From positions 443,387 through 507,386 of the forward strand of contig NZ_QLLK01000002.1 of assembly GCF_003259505.1 (NCBI RefSeq): 64,000 nucleotides of DNA, given 5' to 3'. Below, one piece after another: positions 1 through 8,434 of this stretch. Both the position numbers and the translations under genes were made by a program. Within the stretch, counting starts at the first letter, position 1. Every line of letters starts with the position of its first letter. The notes beneath the pieces were generated by a model. That model was not told the origin of the DNA and made no database searches. It saw nothing but the letters and a program-made list of their open reading frames with translations. The DNA is from Algoriphagus yeomjeoni (lineage in GTDB: Bacteria; Bacteroidota; Bacteroidia; Cytophagales; Cyclobacteriaceae).

Positions 1-271
1 TTGACATTAGAATAATCTCCGATCGCTGAAGTGCTGAAAAAGTAGCCTCTAGATCAGAAGGTGCAATATTTTGAGTCTTTCCCTGCTTAGATTTTATCCA
101 AACCTTATCAGCCCCGAAAAAGTAGATTAAGCCGGTAGAAGCAGCCGAAATCATCGTGGAAAGCTTGGCTATTCCGTCCAACTCCATATCCTTATTTGTA
201 TTGAGGATTTGTAGTCCTTCTAGTGATTTCAATCTAGAACTGTCTCCATATGAGTGATTCATATTTTGCAT
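1..271 (-). CDS. GAF-domain protein, N-terminal part (runs off the left edge)
   Basis: Reading the minus strand from the ATG at 269-271 gives 90 open codons to the window edge, so only the N-terminus is present. The visible residues (RLKSLEGLQILNTNKDMELD, then ISAASTGLIYFFGADKVWIKS) have the layout of the start of a GAF domain as found in Bacteroidota sensor histidine kinases and diguanylate cyclase-like sensors: a short amphipathic helix ending in 'ILNT', a second helix, then 'ALISFxDxDRxWFKS'. A second in-frame Met lies three codons downstream (262). The output domain is outside the window, so its function (kinase or other sensor) cannot be assigned. It is convergent with nothing and reads out of the window. 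Confidence 0.6.
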   Translation of the reverse strand, partial: MQNMNHSYGDSSRLKSLEGLQILNTNKDMELDGIAKLSTMISAASTGLIYFFGADKVWIKSKQGKTQNIAPSDLEATFSALQRSEIILMS

Positions 272-657
272 TTTATCAAAGTAATCTTGGGAATTGAAAC
301 TGCGGGGAATGTAGCCAGAAGGCAGTTATAAAAGTTAAAATATCTGTTTAAGTGTTAGTTAAAAAATTTTATGAACTAAAACTAGTAAAGGAAATCGGAA
401 GAATAAAGCTCTGATGATTAAAAATTTAAAACATGTTGGGGATTGGAAGATTGGAGTATTGGGAGATCCCGATAGCTATCGGGAGGAGATTAGGGATTGA
501 TTTTAGAGTCATTTCGATGTACAAAAGGAGGAGAAATCTCATTAGGTCTACTGATGAGATTTCTCCTCGCGCTGGTAATGGGAATATAATCTAGCTATCG
601 TTTCGCTCGTAAAAATGACGTAGAATGAGAGGATTGTAAATGAGAATAAGTACTAGG
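272..657. other. Intergenic region with palindrome and repeat
   Basis: No gene is seen in these 386 bases. They hold the palindrome CCCGATAGCTATCGGG at 468-483, which recurs as the start of the dispersed repeat described elsewhere in this window, and a second repeat-type element at 508-619. The flanking genes (GAF protein and kdsB) are both on the minus strand, so this is the 3' side of kdsB and the promoter side of the GAF gene. Confidence 0.5.
508..619. repeat. MITE-like palindromic intergenic repeat, copy 1
   Basis: The element starts with GTCATTTCGA and ends with AAATGAC, giving short inverted ends. Its centre is a perfect 15-bp hairpin (528-542 GAGGAGAAATCTCAT against 554-568, 11-nt loop). 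A shorter relative with the same start, the same GAGAAATCTCCTCG core and the same AAATGAC end lies at 17758-17825. There is no coding capacity. It lies just downstream of kdsB and may also end its transcript. Confidence 0.55.
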
Positions 658-1386
658 TTAATTCCTCAATCCCAAAATACTTCTGGCTCGTTCCAGATCT
701 TCCAACGTATCGATTGCCACAGCATGATGAACTGTGGAAACCATCCTGATCTTAAAGCTATTTTCAAGCAGCCGCAATTGCTCAAGCATTTCAACCTTTT
801 CCAACGTACTTTTCTCCAAAGAAGTATAGTGAATCAGGGCTTCTCTTCTATAGGCATATATTCCAATATGCTTCCAATACTGAAGTTCTCTGATTTTATC
901 CCGATTGTATGGAATAGGTGATCTTGAAAAATAGAGGGCATCACCTTTATGATCGGTAATCACCTTGACAAAATTTGGATTTTGGGCTTCATCCTCAGAA
1001 ATCAAGGTTTTCAGCGAAGCTATCTCTACTGTCTTATCCTCAAATACTTCCACAAGGTCTTTCAGCGACTTTTCATCCTGAAAAGGTTCATCTCCCTGCA
1101 CATTCACAATGATCTCGGCCTCCACTTTTTCCAGCGCCTCAGCAATTCTATCGGATCCACTTTCGTGGGCGGTCTCACTGTAAAACACATTTCCTCCGAC
1201 TTCCTCAACCTGCTTCTTTATCTCAATATGATCAGTTACAACCCAGACTTCATCGAAGACATTCGTCGCCAATGTGCTTAAATAGGTCCTCTGAATCACT
1301 GATTTACCTCCTAAATCTTGGACTAGTTTGGCAGGTAATCTGGTAGAGGCATATCTGGCGGGGATGAGGGCGGCAATTTTAGGCAT
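658..1386 (-). CDS. kdsB: 3-deoxy-manno-octulosonate cytidylyltransferase (CMP-Kdo synthetase)
   Basis: Activates Kdo with CTP to give CMP-Kdo, the donor for the inner core of lipopolysaccharide; a cytoplasmic enzyme. The 242 residues match the usual length (about 245). Visible family motifs: the nucleotide-binding loop IPARYASTRLPAK (residues 8-20), the HESGSDRIAEA segment (74-84), the metal-binding NVQGDEP (95-101), and NPNFVKVI followed by ALYFSRSPIPY (137-160). The start is an ATG that places the loop at the standard distance from the N-terminus. It is separated by about 240 bp from the polysaccharide export genes on the same strand, so a shared envelope role is likely but a shared transcript is not shown. 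Confidence 0.93.
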   Translation of the reverse strand: MPKIAALIPARYASTRLPAKLVQDLGGKSVIQRTYLSTLATNVFDEVWVVTDHIEIKKQVEEVGGNVFYSETAHESGSDRIAEALEKVEAEIIVNVQGDEPFQDEKSLKDLVEVFEDKTVEIASLKTLISEDEAQNPNFVKVITDHKGDALYFSRSPIPYNRDKIRELQYWKHIGIYAYRREALIHYTSLEKSTLEKVEMLEQLRLLENSFKIRMVSTVHHAVAIDTLEDLERARSILGLRN

Positions 1387-1482
1387 ATGGTAAATTTGAA
1401 ATTAGGAATTTGAAATATGAGATTTAAGAATATCCAGAAGAATGACTAGTCCCCTAGATTCTTCACAATTTTGGTTGGAAAA

Positions 1483-1510
1483 CCCCTGCCCGAACCGCAG
1501 GCGGAGATGA
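1483..1510 (+). repeat. 28-bp GC-rich repeat, copy 1
   Basis: A GC-rich 28-mer beginning CCCCTGCCCGAAC and ending GGCGGAGATGA. It matches 25 of 28 bases of the reverse complement of 43158-43185. It stands out from the AT-rich surroundings and has weak hairpin symmetry (CCCCTGCC against GGCGGGG in the other copy). It lies between wzc and kdsB. Nature unknown. Confidence 0.4.
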
Positions 1511-1626
1511 GGGAAGAGCGATGAAGATTGCACCCATAATTTCAACAAAATCCATACTTATTCCCGCTTTCTACTCTATTTCAATTTGGGATCCAGATTT
1601 TATGATTTGAGGACTATAAAAAACCA

Positions 1627-4086
1627 TCACTTCACTTTGAATAGTTTGATTAGTTTCTGAATTACTCCAGTCTGGCTTTTCTTGATTTTCTTCTTCTTAG
1701 TCTCAAGATCATCGCCATAGTAGTTGTACATGTACTTGTTATTCTGAGAATACAAGTAGGTGTTTCCATAGCCATAATTATACCCTTCGTAATGGTAACC
1801 TGAATTGATAATACCATTGAAGACACCGTATACATTTTTCACCTGCTTGTTATTGAACAAATCATTGATCATAACCAGGTGATCCTTAACCGTGTAATTC
1901 TGTCTTACTACATACAGGTTGATATCAAACAATCGCATCAAATCTATGGTCTCAGACACCAGTCCCATGGGAGGAGTATCAAAAATAACTACATCAAAGT
2001 TTGATTCCAGATGGGCCAGAAATTCAACTAGCCTAGGCGTTTGCAATAATTCTGCGGGATTTGGAGGAATTACTCCTGATGGTACGAACCATAGATTTTC
2101 ATGAGCTGTAGGCTTCACAATTTCTTCTGCCTCCACTTTACCTATTAAATAGGTAGATAGACCTATACGGTCAGATTCTCCAAAATAGGAAGCCAGTTTA
2201 GGCCTTCTCAAATCCCCTCCAACTACAACTGTTTTTTTAGATCCCAAAGCCATAGCTGAGGCAAGGTTCAAGGAGGTAAAGGTTTTTCCTTCTCCAGAAA
2301 CAGAGGAGGTCACCAGGATTTTCTTGGTATTTTTCCCACTTGCCAAATAAGTAATAGCCGAGCGAAGTGATCTAAAAGACTCTGCCACGGCTGATTTTGG
2401 AAAATCCAGCACTACCTTATTCGTATCTTTCAAACTATAGCCCACAATACCTAGCTGAGGAATCATAAAATGCTTTTTCAAGTCCCGCTGATCCTTGATG
2501 GTATCATCAAAAATATCCCGTACAACTATGAATCCGAATGGAAGTAAAAACCCTAATACTATGGCTAAACCATAATTCTGTTGCTTCTTTGGAAAGATGA
2601 GTGTCCCCCTTCTTGCAGCATCCAAGATCGCATTATCAGAGACATTGGAAGCCATGGCAATACCAGCCTCTGCACGCTTTTCCAAGAGATAGGTATATAA
2701 GGACTCTCTTAATTTGAATTCTCTGAAAATCCCTGAATACTCAGATTCTGACTCCGGTAGTGTTGAAAACTCAGCATCATAAATGCGGATATTGCGTTGG
2801 ATACTATTCTTTTTTTCCTTGGTATTCTCTATCAGATTTACAACGTTTTCGAAAAGGGCATCCTGGACTTTCTCCATTTGCACATCGATCTTAAGGACCT
2901 CAGGGTGATTCTCATTGACAGTAGCCATGAGCTTTCTTCTGTCTTGGGAAAGAGTGACCAAAGTTTGTATCAATCCATTTAATAAGGGATCAGGAACACC
3001 AATGACTGAGGGAGCGATTACGTCTGAAAAATCCTTGCTTTTTTGCTCCATGTAGGTGCGAATCTGCTCGAAATACTCGAGTTGATAATCTATCTCAGCA
3101 TTCATCTCATCGAGGGTATTCATTTTCCCAAGGATATTCGAAAATTCCGCTGACACATCCAGCAGCTTATTTTCCACCTTAAAATCCTGAAGCTCACGTT
3201 CCTTTTGCTGCAGGGAATCCTCCAAAAAGCCCAACTGTTGTTCAATAAAAGCAAGGGTATTTTCCTGAATTTTATTCTTTTCACTCAGATCGTATGCTAT
3301 GTAGGATTGCATAAGAGAGTTTATATAATCCCTACCTTTTTCCACCACCTTGGTCGTGGTACTCAGACGAAGTACGGAACTGTATTCATTCTGCAATGAA
3401 ACTTGAATAGATCTTGCATAAGAATCTTCCAGGGAGGAAGGATCTCTTAGTTTAAAGACCAATTGCTCACTCGTCCTGCCGGGATTTACCAGATGTACGG
3501 TAAACTTTGACTTGGCAGTAACTATCTCCTCCCCAAAAGAATATGTCTTATTGTAAATAGATTCGTCACCTGCCGCCATAGCAGAGTTAAAATCCAGTAA
3601 ACTGGACTCTTCTTGCGCCAACCTGAAGGTTTCACCAGAAAGAATTTCGAGTTGTATAGGAACATCAGATAATTGAAAATGATCCCAGTCCACTTCTATT
3701 CGGATCGGGGACCTATCGTACAATTCTATGGCTTTGATAGTAGTCTTGGCAAAATACTCCACATCAAAATGAAGATTCTTCAAGGCCTCACGGGCCAAGC
3801 CCTTAGACTTGAGTCGGAGAATATCATTTTCAAGATTAAGACCAGTAGAAAAAATATTGGACCTGTCAAGGATTCTAGCTTCAGGGGATGTATTTGTCTT
3901 GATCATCATTGTCCCTGAGACTTCATATTCATCTACCGTGTAGCGATGAAAAAGAAAGGTAGCAATGACAAATAGTAGGATAAAAAGGACGTACCAGGGC
4001 CAATAGCGAATGTATTTGGCCACCACATACCTGATCTCCAGTGCCTTCTCCTCGTTGTCTAACTGGCTTAAGTCTAATTTCTCCAT
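1627..4086 (-). CDS. Wzc-like polysaccharide co-polymerase with tyrosine-kinase domain
   Basis: Inner-membrane protein controlling chain length and export of capsule or exopolysaccharide, working with the Wza-like gene directly upstream. The 819 residues contain an N-terminal Wzz domain (TM about 30-47), a long periplasmic coiled-coil stretch (about 270-440), a second TM near 505-525, and a C-terminal BY-kinase domain with Walker A VSGEGKT (596-602), Walker A' VVVGGDLRRP (620-629) and Walker B VVIFDTPPM (699-707). In the A' box Gly stands where many kinases have Asp/Ala before GDLRRP. A tail at 762-793 carries 11 Tyr in about 30 residues, the usual autophosphorylation cluster, followed by a Lys-rich end. 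The start is 5 bp after the Wza stop, so the two are surely co-transcribed. Confidence 0.88.
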   Translation of the reverse strand: MEKLDLSQLDNEEKALEIRYVVAKYIRYWPWYVLFILLFVIATFLFHRYTVDEYEVSGTMMIKTNTSPEARILDRSNIFSTGLNLENDILRLKSKGLAREALKNLHFDVEYFAKTTIKAIELYDRSPIRIEVDWDHFQLSDVPIQLEILSGETFRLAQEESSLLDFNSAMAAGDESIYNKTYSFGEEIVTAKSKFTVHLVNPGRTSEQLVFKLRDPSSLEDSYARSIQVSLQNEYSSVLRLSTTTKVVEKGRDYINSLMQSYIAYDLSEKNKIQENTLAFIEQQLGFLEDSLQQKERELQDFKVENKLLDVSAEFSNILGKMNTLDEMNAEIDYQLEYFEQIRTYMEQKSKDFSDVIAPSVIGVPDPLLNGLIQTLVTLSQDRRKLMATVNENHPEVLKIDVQMEKVQDALFENVVNLIENTKEKKNSIQRNIRIYDAEFSTLPESESEYSGIFREFKLRESLYTYLLEKRAEAGIAMASNVSDNAILDAARRGTLIFPKKQQNYGLAIVLGFLLPFGFIVVRDIFDDTIKDQRDLKKHFMIPQLGIVGYSLKDTNKVVLDFPKSAVAESFRSLRSAITYLASGKNTKKILVTSSVSGEGKTFTSLNLASAMALGSKKTVVVGGDLRRPKLASYFGESDRIGLSTYLIGKVEAEEIVKPTAHENLWFVPSGVIPPNPAELLQTPRLVEFLAHLESNFDVVIFDTPPMGLVSETIDLMRLFDINLYVVRQNYTVKDHLVMINDLFNNKQVKNVYGVFNGIINSGYHYEGYNYGYGNTYLYSQNNKYMYNYYGDDLETKKKKIKKSQTGVIQKLIKLFKVK

Positions 4087-4091
4087 AGCTA

Positions 4092-4910
4092 CTAGTTCCC
4101 TGTTACCAAATTTATTATCAGTAGAGTGGATGCCAGCAATCCTGCGAAAAGTGCCAGGGATGCTGTAAGGTTATCGGCGTTTCCAAACTGTCTGATATTC
4201 ATCGGCTCCATGTACAAGATATCATTAGGTTGGATGAAATAAAAGGGGCTAGCCAAAATAGCTCTATCATTCAAATTGATTTGGTGAATTTTAGTACCTC
4301 CATCGTATTGACGGATAATAAAAAGCTTGTTTTTCTTGCCCAAGATGGTTGTTTCTCCTGAGTTAGCAAGGGCATCGAAAATAGTTGCTCTATTTTTATA
4401 TATCACATTGACTCCCACAGAATTAAACTCGCCTAGTGTAGTATATCTTATTCCAGCTATTCCTAATTTAACGAAGATTTCTTCCTTGAAAAACTTATTT
4501 ATTTCAAGCTGCACCTTATTCTTTGCTTGTTCTTCGGTAAGTCCTGAAATTTTGATTTTCCCGAGTTTTGGAACCTCTACAAAGCCAAGCTGATCTATGG
4601 AATATCCACGGAAATATAGCGGGTCTGACCCAGCACCACCACCTCCGCCGCCGCCTCCAAGAGCACCCACATTTTGTGAATTTTGGAATGAAAAGGCCTC
4701 GATCAGCTCTGGATCTGAAGTTGCAAAATCAATAGAAACTATATCAAAGGGTTGTAATATGTATTGATAGTCAACTTCAGCGAAGGGAATAAATTCATTT
4801 AACTCTATGGGGGTATTATCAGGTAGGTTTTGCAGATAGGTAATTCTCTTATTACTAATACAACCTGTAGCAAAAACCACAATGCTGGCGACAAAAAGGA
4901 TTTTCTTCAT
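4092..4910 (-). CDS. Wza-like polysaccharide export lipoprotein
   Basis: Outer-membrane or periplasmic export component for capsule or exopolysaccharide. It has a lipoprotein signal with lipobox FATGC (Cys17), a Poly_export domain (about 50-150; 'YILQPFDIVSIDF', 'VPKLGKIKISGLTEEQAKNKV'), an SLBB-type segment (about 155-235; 'FNSVGVNVIYKNRATIFDALANSG', 'IQPNDILYMEP') and a hydrophobic C-terminal segment (about 247-268). Its 272 residues make it shorter than E. coli Wza (379), as is normal for Bacteroidota versions. A run of glycines (residues about 77-86, 'GALGGGGGGGGAG') interrupts the export domain. It is followed after 5 bp by the Wzc-like gene, giving a two-gene export operon. Confidence 0.85.
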   Translation of the reverse strand: MKKILFVASIVVFATGCISNKRITYLQNLPDNTPIELNEFIPFAEVDYQYILQPFDIVSIDFATSDPELIEAFSFQNSQNVGALGGGGGGGGAGSDPLYFRGYSIDQLGFVEVPKLGKIKISGLTEEQAKNKVQLEINKFFKEEIFVKLGIAGIRYTTLGEFNSVGVNVIYKNRATIFDALANSGETTILGKKNKLFIIRQYDGGTKIHQINLNDRAILASPFYFIQPNDILYMEPMNIRQFGNADNLTASLALFAGLLASTLLIINLVTGN

Positions 4911-5216
4911 TCTAGAAGCATAAATTAAGCTTAGACCAAATATATAAAAATACTTTAGGAATGATTAATTGGCAATGTTCAAGTATATGATTATCCTCAA
5001 GCTTGCCAATAATCGATAATGCTTTGCTCACCCGGCCAGAAGACCGAAGACCGGTGACCGGAGTAGCGTCAATGCTAGCTTTTAACACTTTCTTTATTGC
5101 TTTTATCTCCTTATTGACAAAAAACGGATACACATAATCAAGTAAGTATTATACGTAGTATTAATGCATCCCATACTCTACTCTAGGCAATTAAAAAATC
5201 TTCCTATCTTCAACCT
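4911..5216. other. Divergent promoter region between wza-like gene and GNAT gene
   Basis: These 306 bases separate two divergent genes and must hold both promoters, but I could not identify convincing -33/-7 elements. A direct repeat of GACCG/GAAGACCGGTGACCGG type lies at 5041-5061. A 73-codon frame at 4912-5133 on the minus strand runs over this repeat and is not supported as a gene. Confidence 0.4.
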
Positions 5217-6155
5217 ATGGAAATCAGAAAGGCTACTCCAGGCGATTTACCTGAGATTGTTAATCTTTTAAGAGCCTCCTTGGGGGAAAGTTTAATTCCA
5301 AAATCTGAAGCTCTCTGGAACTGGAAACATGTGGAAAATCCATTTGGAAAATCACCAGCACTTGTTGCAGAGGAAGCTGGGTCAATTTGTGGAGTTAGGG
5401 TATTTTTAAGATGGGAATTTAGACAAGGAGAAAGAATCATCAAAGCCTGCCGGGCTGTGGACACTGCTATACATCCTGATTATCAAGGTAAAGGACTTTT
5501 TAAAAACCTTACACTTTCACTGATAGAAGAAATAAAAAGTGAGGGAGTGGACTTGATTTATAATACACCCAATACTCAGAGTTTGCCAGGATACCTGAAG
5601 ATGGGTTGGGAAAAATGGGGAAAGTTACCCCTGAAGATGCATTTCAACTTGAGTGTTGGAAAAAGTAAAAGCCTATCACAAGTAAGTAATTGGGAGAGCA
5701 TTAGGCATTTGATACAGGCATTAGAAAAAACACCAAAGGAAACAGACTCAGTAAACACAAATTTAGTTGCAGGGTACATACACTGGCGCTATGTGAAGTG
5801 CCCTCTATTTCCTTATCATTTTATTAGCGATGGGGAAACCTACCTTTTGATCTATAGAATAAAGGAAGGTAAAATTGGTAGAGAGCTCAGAATTGTAGAT
5901 TTCTTTCAACTTGCAGGATTTGATTCAAATGGAAGAAAACAATTAAACAGCAGACTGAAGACTATTGAAAAAAATGAAAGTGTGCGATTCACTTCCTATT
6001 CAGGATTACAGTTTGGGAAAGACAATCCTTTAGAAATGGGTTTAATGCCAGTTATGTCCATTGGCCCTGAGGTTACACTTCGTCAAGCTGCGATGAGAGA
6101 GGAAACACTTGACCTGCCTTGGGCTTGGAGCTTGGGGGATTTGGAAGTTTTTTGA
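5217..6155 (+). CDS. GNAT-family N-acetyltransferase
   Basis: Probable acetyl-CoA-dependent acyltransferase. The 312 residues begin with a typical GNAT beta1-alpha1 (MEIRKATPGDLPEIVNLLR) and show the acetyl-CoA loop AIHPDYQGKGLF at 84-95 (Q/R-x-x-G-x-G/A type), followed by alpha3 and a 'PNTQSLPGYLKMGW' beta5-alpha4 segment. The C-terminal half (about 150-312) is a second domain without clear motifs, as in GNATs that act on sugars or surface polysaccharides in Bacteroidota. It is divergent from the Wza/Wzc export pair, suggesting but not proving a role in polysaccharide modification. The substrate is unknown. Confidence 0.7.
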   Translation: MEIRKATPGDLPEIVNLLRASLGESLIPKSEALWNWKHVENPFGKSPALVAEEAGSICGVRVFLRWEFRQGERIIKACRAVDTAIHPDYQGKGLFKNLTLSLIEEIKSEGVDLIYNTPNTQSLPGYLKMGWEKWGKLPLKMHFNLSVGKSKSLSQVSNWESIRHLIQALEKTPKETDSVNTNLVAGYIHWRYVKCPLFPYHFISDGETYLLIYRIKEGKIGRELRIVDFFQLAGFDSNGRKQLNSRLKTIEKNESVRFTSYSGLQFGKDNPLEMGLMPVMSIGPEVTLRQAAMREETLDLPWAWSLGDLEVF

Positions 6156-6680
6156 AAGGAGCCGGAAAAACGCCCTGTGAAGGCACCATAGAAAGTGATG
6201 AGTACATGCCTTCCATCGTCCAATATTAGGAAAAGCATCCAGAATCTAAACCTGATTTCCCAGAGAATACTGCTAAAGAATTAAATACATATTAGTGGCA
6301 TGTAGAGTTTAGATGTCTCTTGACACCTGCTCCGACCCGTATCCACGAGACCCCTAAAGGAGAGAATGCAGTTGAGTGTTGCCGGATGGAGATTAGAGGT
6401 TGGTTGTCGGAAAGTTCAACTGATGAATGGTAAAGTAGTGGCAGGCAGAAGAAACTGACAGAATATTCAAAACTAGAATTTGAAAATGACGCATCTTCTG
6501 ATAACTAGTAAAATTTTCCCTGCAGACATCATTTAGCCTGAAAACGAAAAGCAGATTTAATGTTGTGGGGAAGGGAATTTGAATGAAAAATGGAAAAAAG
6601 TATTCAGTCGGCAGTCTCAGTGATCACTTGATGAGCTGATCACTGAGACTGAAAACTGAACACTGCTAACTGACCTACTA
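6156..6680. other. Intergenic region, convergent genes
   Basis: These 525 bases between the convergent GNAT and fadD genes hold no supportable gene. A plus-strand frame continues from the GNAT stop with only scattered stops up to about 6440, but I recognise nothing in it. The only clear structure is the hairpin at 6612-6651. Confidence 0.4.
6612..6651 (-). terminator. Hairpin downstream of fadD
   Basis: Perfect 15-bp inverted repeat (6612-6626 and 6637-6651) with a 10-nt loop, 30 bp past the fadD stop. On the minus strand a T-run follows only after about 12 nt, so it is a probable rather than textbook terminator. Confidence 0.5.
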
Positions 6681-8360
6681 CTACCCCACTTTCTCCAAAT
6701 GCGCTTCCTTTATCCTCCTTCTCAAAATCTTACCCACGTTTGATTTTGGCAGTTCATCAGTGAAATGAACCTCCTTAGGACATTTGTAATTGGTGAGGTA
6801 TTCGTGGCAATGGGAAATGATTTGTTCCTTGGTGATCGCTTTGTCTTTTACCACTACATAAGCTACCACACGCTCAGTGGATTTAGCATCAGGAATGCCA
6901 ATTACTCCTACTTCCAAAACTCCTGGAAAGGATGCGATGGCGTCTTCTACTTCGTTTGGATATACATTGAAACCGGAAACAAGAATCATCTCTTTTTTAC
7001 GATCCACGATCTTGGTAAAACCGTCTTTGTCCATCATTCCGATATCTCCGGTTTTGAACCATTCGCCCAGCATCACTTCAGCCGTCTCCTTTGGCTTATG
7101 CCAATAACCTTTCATGACCTGTGGGCCTTTGATGCAGATTTCTCCCCGCTCACCTACAGGAAGTGTATTTCCCTCATCATCTATGACCATCATATCTGTA
7201 TTCGGAAGCGGAATTCCAATGGTACCATTTCTCTCTGTGCCATCGATAGGGTTACAGGAAGCCACGGGTGAGGTTTCAGTAAGTCCATAGCCTTCTGCCA
7301 AAGGCGTTCCGGTGACTGCCAGCCACTTTTCTGCTGTGGCTTTTTGCACCGCCATACCACCACCAACTGTGATTTTCAAACTACTAAAGTCAAGCGCTCT
7401 AAAGGCATCTTGGTTAAGCATTCCATTAAACAAAGTGTTCACTCCGGTAATCACCGTAAACTTCTTCTTGGACAATTCCTTACAAAAAGCTGGCATATCC
7501 CGAGGATTGGTAATCAGGAGATTGTGTGCTCCGATTTTGAGCATGGCAAGGCAATTCACCGTCAATGCAAAAATATGATAGAGTGGCAATGCAGTAATAA
7601 CCACTTCCTCACTCTCTTTCAGTTTTGGCTTCATCCAAGCAGAAATCTGCTGCATGTTTGCCACGATATTTCCATGCGTCAACTCCGCACCTTTGGAAAC
7701 ACCCGTCGTGCCACCGGTGTATTGGAGAAAAGCAGTATCTGATAAACTGAGTTCTGCAGGCTTAAATTTATGATGTGCCCCCTGAGACAAAGCCGATTTG
7801 AAGGAAATAGCCTTTGGTATAGAAAAAGGCGGGACCAGTTTCTTGATGTATTTCACCACCAAATTGACAAGGGTTCCTTTGAGGCCACCAAGCAAATCTC
7901 CAAGTTCTGTTACGATCACATGCTTAGCAGGTATTTCATCGAGGATTTTCTCCAGGTTGTCGGCAAAGTTGGCTACGATAATGATCAATTCAGCTCCTGA
8001 GTCTTTGAACTGATGCTTCATTTCCGAAGAAGTATAAAGAGGATTGGTATTCACCACAATCATCCCTGCCCGAAGTGCCCCAAACATGGCCACTGGATAT
8101 TGAAGGGTATTGGGCATTTGAATTGCTACTCGAGTACCTTTTTTCAGTCTTAGCACCTGAGTCAAATAGCTAGCAAAATCCTCGCTAAGTTTATTCAAGG
8201 TATTGAATGACATCGTTTTCCCCATGCATTCAAAGGCTACTGCATCACCGTATTTTTTTACACTTTCCTCGAAAAGTTCGGCTACGCTGGAGTAGGCTTC
8301 GCAATCGACTTCTTTTGGTACAGATTCAGGGTAGTACTTAAACCAGGGAAAATCATTCAT
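6681..8360 (-). CDS. fadD: Long-chain fatty-acid--CoA ligase
   Basis: Activates fatty acids to acyl-CoA using ATP, the entry step of beta-oxidation; cytoplasmic or inner-membrane associated. The 559 residues match E. coli FadD (561). Visible motifs: the AMP-binding P-loop YTGGTTGVSKG (214-224), GYGLTETSPVA (about 358-368), GEWFKTGDIG with DGFTKIVDRKKEMI, and the linker/C-terminal domain GFNVYPNEVE. The start, MNDFPWFKYYPESVPKEVD, is the conserved FadD opening. It lies 74 bp downstream of the acyl-CoA dehydrogenase on the same strand, so the two probably form a fatty-acid catabolic operon. The hairpin at 6612-6651 follows. Confidence 0.93.
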   Translation of the reverse strand: MNDFPWFKYYPESVPKEVDCEAYSSVAELFEESVKKYGDAVAFECMGKTMSFNTLNKLSEDFASYLTQVLRLKKGTRVAIQMPNTLQYPVAMFGALRAGMIVVNTNPLYTSSEMKHQFKDSGAELIIIVANFADNLEKILDEIPAKHVIVTELGDLLGGLKGTLVNLVVKYIKKLVPPFSIPKAISFKSALSQGAHHKFKPAELSLSDTAFLQYTGGTTGVSKGAELTHGNIVANMQQISAWMKPKLKESEEVVITALPLYHIFALTVNCLAMLKIGAHNLLITNPRDMPAFCKELSKKKFTVITGVNTLFNGMLNQDAFRALDFSSLKITVGGGMAVQKATAEKWLAVTGTPLAEGYGLTETSPVASCNPIDGTERNGTIGIPLPNTDMMVIDDEGNTLPVGERGEICIKGPQVMKGYWHKPKETAEVMLGEWFKTGDIGMMDKDGFTKIVDRKKEMILVSGFNVYPNEVEDAIASFPGVLEVGVIGIPDAKSTERVVAYVVVKDKAITKEQIISHCHEYLTNYKCPKEVHFTDELPKSNVGKILRRRIKEAHLEKVG

Positions 8361-8434
8361 AATATAAGTTATTGTTGGGTGGATCTATTTATTGAATTAA
8401 TCAAAATCTTGGCTTAGGTCAAAAGAATTGCTGG

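Noticed and set aside
4912..5133. 73-codon minus-strand frame ahead of the wza-like gene
   Set aside because: It covers a GACCG/GAAGACCGGTGACCGG direct repeat, has no family resemblance, and would sit in a promoter region.
6156..6440. Semi-open plus-strand frame after the GNAT gene
   Set aside because: Two stops interrupt it, and the amino acid sequence resembles nothing I know, so I do not call a pseudogene.
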